Translations under genes and position numbers: made by a program
Shown here: positions 23,217 through 25,208 of the stretch, piece after piece
Layout of the letters: every line of letters starts with the position of its first letter
Numbering within the stretch: position 1 is the stretch's first letter
Notes under the pieces: model-generated
What the model was told of the DNA's origin: nothing
Seen by the model: only the letters and a program-made list of their open reading frames with translations
Databases searched by the model: none
NCBI GenBank assembly: GCA_017995695.1
Contig: JAGOIJ010000005.1
Coordinates: 1-25,208, forward strand
Direction of reading: 5' to 3'
Source: Candidatus Omnitrophota bacterium
GTDB taxonomy: Bacteria > Omnitrophota > Gorgyraeia > Gygaellales > Profunditerraquicolaceae
DNA length: 25,208 nt

Positions 23217-23305
23217 GTCCCTGCGAGAAAGAGCTCGCGGCAGGACCCGCTGCTTCAAGAACAATTTACACACAATTGAGTATACTGCCCTATTTAAGAA
23301 AATTA

Positions 23306-23333
23306 TTGACAAAACAACCCTCTATGTTATAAT
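23306..23333 (+). promoter_or_regulatory. Strong promoter of the csp leader
   Basis: A perfect TTGACA (23306-23311) lies 16 nt before a perfect TATAAT (23328-23333), with TG one base before the -10 (extended element). Transcription should start near 23340, about 311 nt before the csp ATG. Confidence 0.8.
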
Positions 23334-23339
23334 TTTTTT

Positions 23340-23441
23340 GTAATTAGTTCAAGATTAACAAGTTGAGGAGTTGGCAATTTGTACTTGTTGTTTACAAACA
23401 CCGTAAAGCAAAAATCAGTTCCAGATGCTTTACGGTTTTTT
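23340..23441 (+). ncRNA. Candidate small RNA or attenuated leader upstream of csp
   Basis: The strong promoter at 23306-23333 and the intrinsic terminator at 23401-23441 bound a transcript of about 100 nt. It can fold AACAAGT (23357-23363) with ACTTGTT (23383-23389), presenting GAGGAG (23365-23370) in the loop region. It could be a free small RNA, or the terminated form of the csp message. It does not match an RNA family I recognise. Confidence 0.45.
23401..23441 (+). terminator. Intrinsic terminator within the csp leader
   Basis: CCGTAAAGCA (23401-23410) pairs perfectly with TGCTTTACGG (23426-23435) around a 15-nt loop, followed by six T (23436-23441). It lies between the strong promoter and the csp gene, so csp expression needs readthrough or another start. 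Confidence 0.75.
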
Positions 23442-23444
23442 GTT

Positions 23445-23574
23445 GCAGAAAGCAACACACTTTGCCATCCGATAGGCAAAGGTGTATATCGCAGAAAGCA
23501 ACACACTTTGCCATCCGATAGGCAAAGGTGTATATCGTAAAAACCACACCTTGCCAAATAGGTAGAGCAGGGTG
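23445..23574 (+). repeat. 46-bp tandem hairpin repeats in the csp leader
   Basis: Two identical 46-bp copies (23445-23490 and 23491-23536) are followed by a degenerate third (about 23537-23574). Each full copy forms an 11-bp stem with one bulge, its core CTTTGCC/GGCAAAG around an 8-nt loop. The third copy keeps a hairpin with different bases, CACCTTGC/GCAGGGTG (23547-23554 and 23567-23574), with one G:T pair. Confidence 0.85.
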
Positions 23575-23650
23575 ACTGTTGAGACGTACCTTACGCACTG
23601 TGGGTGAACGTCGGGTACGCGCTCATTTGGGGGAGGTGAACAGTACAGCA

Positions 23651-23854
23651 ATGGCACGAGGAAAAGTAAAGTGGTTTTCGAATCAAAAAGGATACGGCTT
23701 TATCACGACAGAAAGTGGTAAAGATGTATTTGTGCACTACAGCGCAGTCAAAGGCGATGGCTACAAATCTTTAGAGGAAGGCCAGGAAGTTGAGTTTGAG
23801 GTTACCCAGGGCCCCAAAGGAGAGCAAGCCACCGACGTTACCAGAGTATCTTAA
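23651..23854 (+). CDS. Cold-shock protein of the CspA family
   Basis: A 67-residue single cold-shock domain that binds single-stranded RNA and DNA and acts as an RNA chaperone. RNP1 is KGYGFI (13-18) and RNP2 is VFVHY (26-30), both intact; GKVKWFSNQKGYGF and the KGEQATDVTRV C-terminus are typical. The open frame extends upstream to 23579, but MARGKVKWF from the ATG at 23651 is the family N-terminus and is preferred. GGAGG is present but 14 nt from the ATG, farther than usual. The leader of about 310 nt is highly structured: an internal terminator, 46-bp hairpin repeats, and ACTGTT (23575-23580) able to pair with AACAGT (23639-23644), enclosing CGTACC/GGTACG and the ribosome binding site. Long structured leaders are known to control cspA-type genes by temperature. 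Confidence 0.96.
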   Translation: MARGKVKWFSNQKGYGFITTESGKDVFVHYSAVKGDGYKSLEEGQEVEFEVTQGPKGEQATDVTRVS

Positions 23855-23875
23855 CGTTTCTCATAAAAAAATACT

Positions 23876-23929
23876 CCCGCACCTTCTTTTTGCAAAACAG
23901 AATATTCTGAAGGTGCGGGATATTTTATT
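23876..23929. terminator. Bidirectional terminator between csp and the glycosyltransferase
   Basis: CCCGCACCTTC (23876-23886) pairs perfectly with GAAGGTGCGGG (23909-23919). A T-rich tract follows on the plus strand, and seven A precede it at 23865-23871, giving a T-run on the minus strand. It lies between two convergent genes and its 3' tract touches the glycosyltransferase stop codon. The loop contains the palindrome CAGAATATTCTG. Confidence 0.85.
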
Positions 23930-25208
23930 GCAGGGTTTTGATTACCACAAAATCATTATTCTCTGCGACAATGGCATATTTCACCGCAGCAAGATTAGCC
24001 AAAAAATTCTTCTCAAGGGCTATAAAACTACCGGACGTACGCACGACGCGTTCAAAAAGGTCATCATTGGCGCTTATCAAAACATCCCCTAGATAAAAAA
24101 CCATCCCCGGATCGCCCAAACCGTAAAAAACCACTTTTTCTCCAGGAGGCAAGACTCGCTTGACGCTTAAAGCGAGACGCTTTGTCTCAGGAATAAAGTC
24201 GAGGTTAAAAACCTTTCTATCGATAGATAGATATATCGTAGAACTTAAAGCAAGCGCCAAGACAAGTGGAACAGTATACTTTTTAAAAAGCGAACTTGCT
24301 GCCCACCCAAGCACAATAGCCAAGGCAGGATATATTCCTAAAATATACCAGTGTAGTTTAGTCTGCACCATGCTTACGGTAAGTAAAACCGCAACCACCC
24401 ACAGTAAAGGTAAAAGATGACGCCTGTCTTTGCGAAACAACAAACTGCCAAATGCCGCCAGCACAGCGAGCAAACCAAAACCTCCCCATGGCCTGCCTTT
24501 ATTGGGGATAACCTCAAAGTAGGTAAATGCATTGCCGGTATGGCCATCGAGCGCTTGTGTCGTGCGCACAAACATGTGCTTTACAAAATAATCTTTCACA
24601 AATCCCTTGCCATAATGCAGAAGCTCTATGCCATGCCACCATGCTAACACAACAAACACCAAAACTACCCCCCACAAAAAAGCAGGCTTTTTAAGCAAAG
24701 ATAGCTTCTTAGTAATAAAAAGATAGGTAACAATAATAATGGGCGCCAAGCTGGCGCCGATCCATTTAGTAAAGAAAGCGCAGCCAACAGCAAGGACAGA
24801 AAGAAAAAGATACTGATCCCGCTCTTCCCCTAATTTGAAAAACAACAACGACAGAGCAATAAAAAACGTGAATGCCATATCAAGAGAGGCCATTTTAGCA
24901 AACCAAAGCACGTGCCACGTGGAAAGAAACATTACTGCCGCAGCAATCCCTGCCCTGCGCGAATACAGCTTTGCAGCGAAAAGATACACTACGATTACCG
25001 TGCCAACGCCGCAGAACGCAGAGAAAAACCGCGCTGAAAATTCATTAACGCCAAATAGCTTAAACATCACAGCAGTAACCCACATGTACAAAGGCGGCTT
25101 ATCGCTCCATGGAAGCCCCATCCATGTCAAATCTATCCAGTTGTGGTTAATAAGGATTTCTCTTGCCACCTGCGCATAAAGACACTCATCCCAGGAAATC
25201 AGGCTCCC
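23925..25208 (-). CDS. Membrane glycosyltransferase of the GT39/ArnT-PMT type, 5' end cut by window edge
   Basis: A polytopic glycosyltransferase that would use a polyprenyl-phosphate sugar donor in the membrane. The frame stays open to base 25208. A GTG at 25169 could pass as a start, but the residues upstream of it (GSLISWDECLYAQVAREIL) carry the WDE-x-x-YA-x-x-ARE motif of the first periplasmic loop, with the catalytic Asp, so the true start lies outside the window. Further family features are SDKPPLYMWVTAVMFKLFGVNEFSAR and the repeated membrane helices (about ten visible), with a soluble C-terminal tail (about the last 100 residues, including VVFYGLGDPGMVFYLGD). The target could be lipid A or a cell-surface glycan; which cannot be told. 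It converges with csp and shares its terminator. Confidence 0.9.
   Translation of the reverse strand, partial: GSLISWDECLYAQVAREILINHNWIDLTWMGLPWSDKPPLYMWVTAVMFKLFGVNEFSARFFSAFCGVGTVIVVYLFAAKLYSRRAGIAAAVMFLSTWHVLWFAKMASLDMAFTFFIALSLLFFKLGEERDQYLFLSVLAVGCAFFTKWIGASLAPIIIVTYLFITKKLSLLKKPAFLWGVVLVFVVLAWWHGIELLHYGKGFVKDYFVKHMFVRTTQALDGHTGNAFTYFEVIPNKGRPWGGFGLLAVLAAFGSLLFRKDRRHLLPLLWVVAVLLTVSMVQTKLHWYILGIYPALAIVLGWAASSLFKKYTVPLVLALALSSTIYLSIDRKVFNLDFIPETKRLALSVKRVLPPGEKVVFYGLGDPGMVFYLGDVLISANDDLFERVVRTSGSFIALEKNFLANLAAVKYAIVAENNDFVVIKTLQ

Larger units (their letters stand above)
22892..23260. repeat. Non-coding mosaic of imperfect inverted repeats
   Basis: About 370 bp with no supportable gene, richer in G+C than the flanks. 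It contains GCGAG/CTCGC (about 22923-22936), CCCG/CGGG, ATCGA/TCGAT, the 66-bp element at 23084-23149, a 12-bp perfect hairpin (23186-23216) and a stem of GTCC/GGAC with an inner GCGAG/CTCGC (23217-23246). A minus-strand frame through it begins (GTG 23199) like a prepilin leader but then loses the hydrophobic helix. Confidence 0.6.

Noticed and set aside
23327..23657. Minus-strand open frames across the csp leader
   Set aside because: They are low-complexity translations of the 46-bp repeats in several frames.

Overview
The window reads as chromosomal DNA of a Gram-negative, probably anaerobic bacterium known mainly from metagenomes. I infer Candidatus Omnitrophota or a close relative. The reasons are the gene mix (a PilM-PilN fused type IV pilus/type II secretion-like machine with an outer-membrane secretin, a six-subunit Rnf complex, an FtsH-like protease without a periplasmic domain) and intergenic DNA packed with hairpins and heptamers. 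The phylum call rests on gene content only. No transposase, integrase, CRISPR array, phage gene or defence gene was seen.

Layout. 1-9344 (minus strand) is a type IV pilus/secretion cluster. Read in transcription order it holds a secreted coiled-coil protein, a PilZ protein, the assembly ATPase (PilB/GspE), the platform protein (PilC/GspF), a major pilin with its own promoters, a PilM-PilN fusion, PilO, PilP, a PilQ-like secretin, and a large prepilin-like protein that runs off the left edge. A consensus sigma70-type promoter (9401-9429) precedes the cluster. Just upstream, 9426-11111 encodes a GAF-GAF-GGDEF diguanylate cyclase. With the PilZ protein and the MshEN motif of the ATPase, this gives a plausible local c-di-GMP circuit controlling the pilus machine.

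11193-11269 is an initiator tRNA, followed by a heptamer-built palindrome (11326-11484), then an ftsB-like gene and enolase (minus strand). A divergent plus-strand unit holds the FtsH-like AAA+ protease and an overlapping lipoprotein (13223-15749). Converging on it is a minus-strand operon (22433 to 15778): an MFS transporter, rnfC, rnfG, rnfD, rnfE, rnfA, rnfB and purN, almost all overlapping or nearly abutting. The Rnf genes encode a membrane ferredoxin:NAD+ oxidoreductase that couples electron transfer to ion transport.

22434-23650 is largely non-coding: three Y-shaped hairpin modules in a 107-bp tandem array, a tRNA-Thr(CGT) with its own promoter, a mosaic of inverted repeats containing a 66-bp MITE-like element, then a strong promoter, an intrinsic terminator and 46-bp tandem repeats that form an unusual leader before a cold-shock protein gene (23651-23854). 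A bidirectional terminator separates it from a GT39-type membrane glycosyltransferase that runs off the right edge.

The observations most worth following up are the csp leader with a possible small RNA, the Y-module array, the heptamer palindrome, the c-di-GMP/pilus arrangement, and the FtsH-like/lipoprotein overlapping pair.
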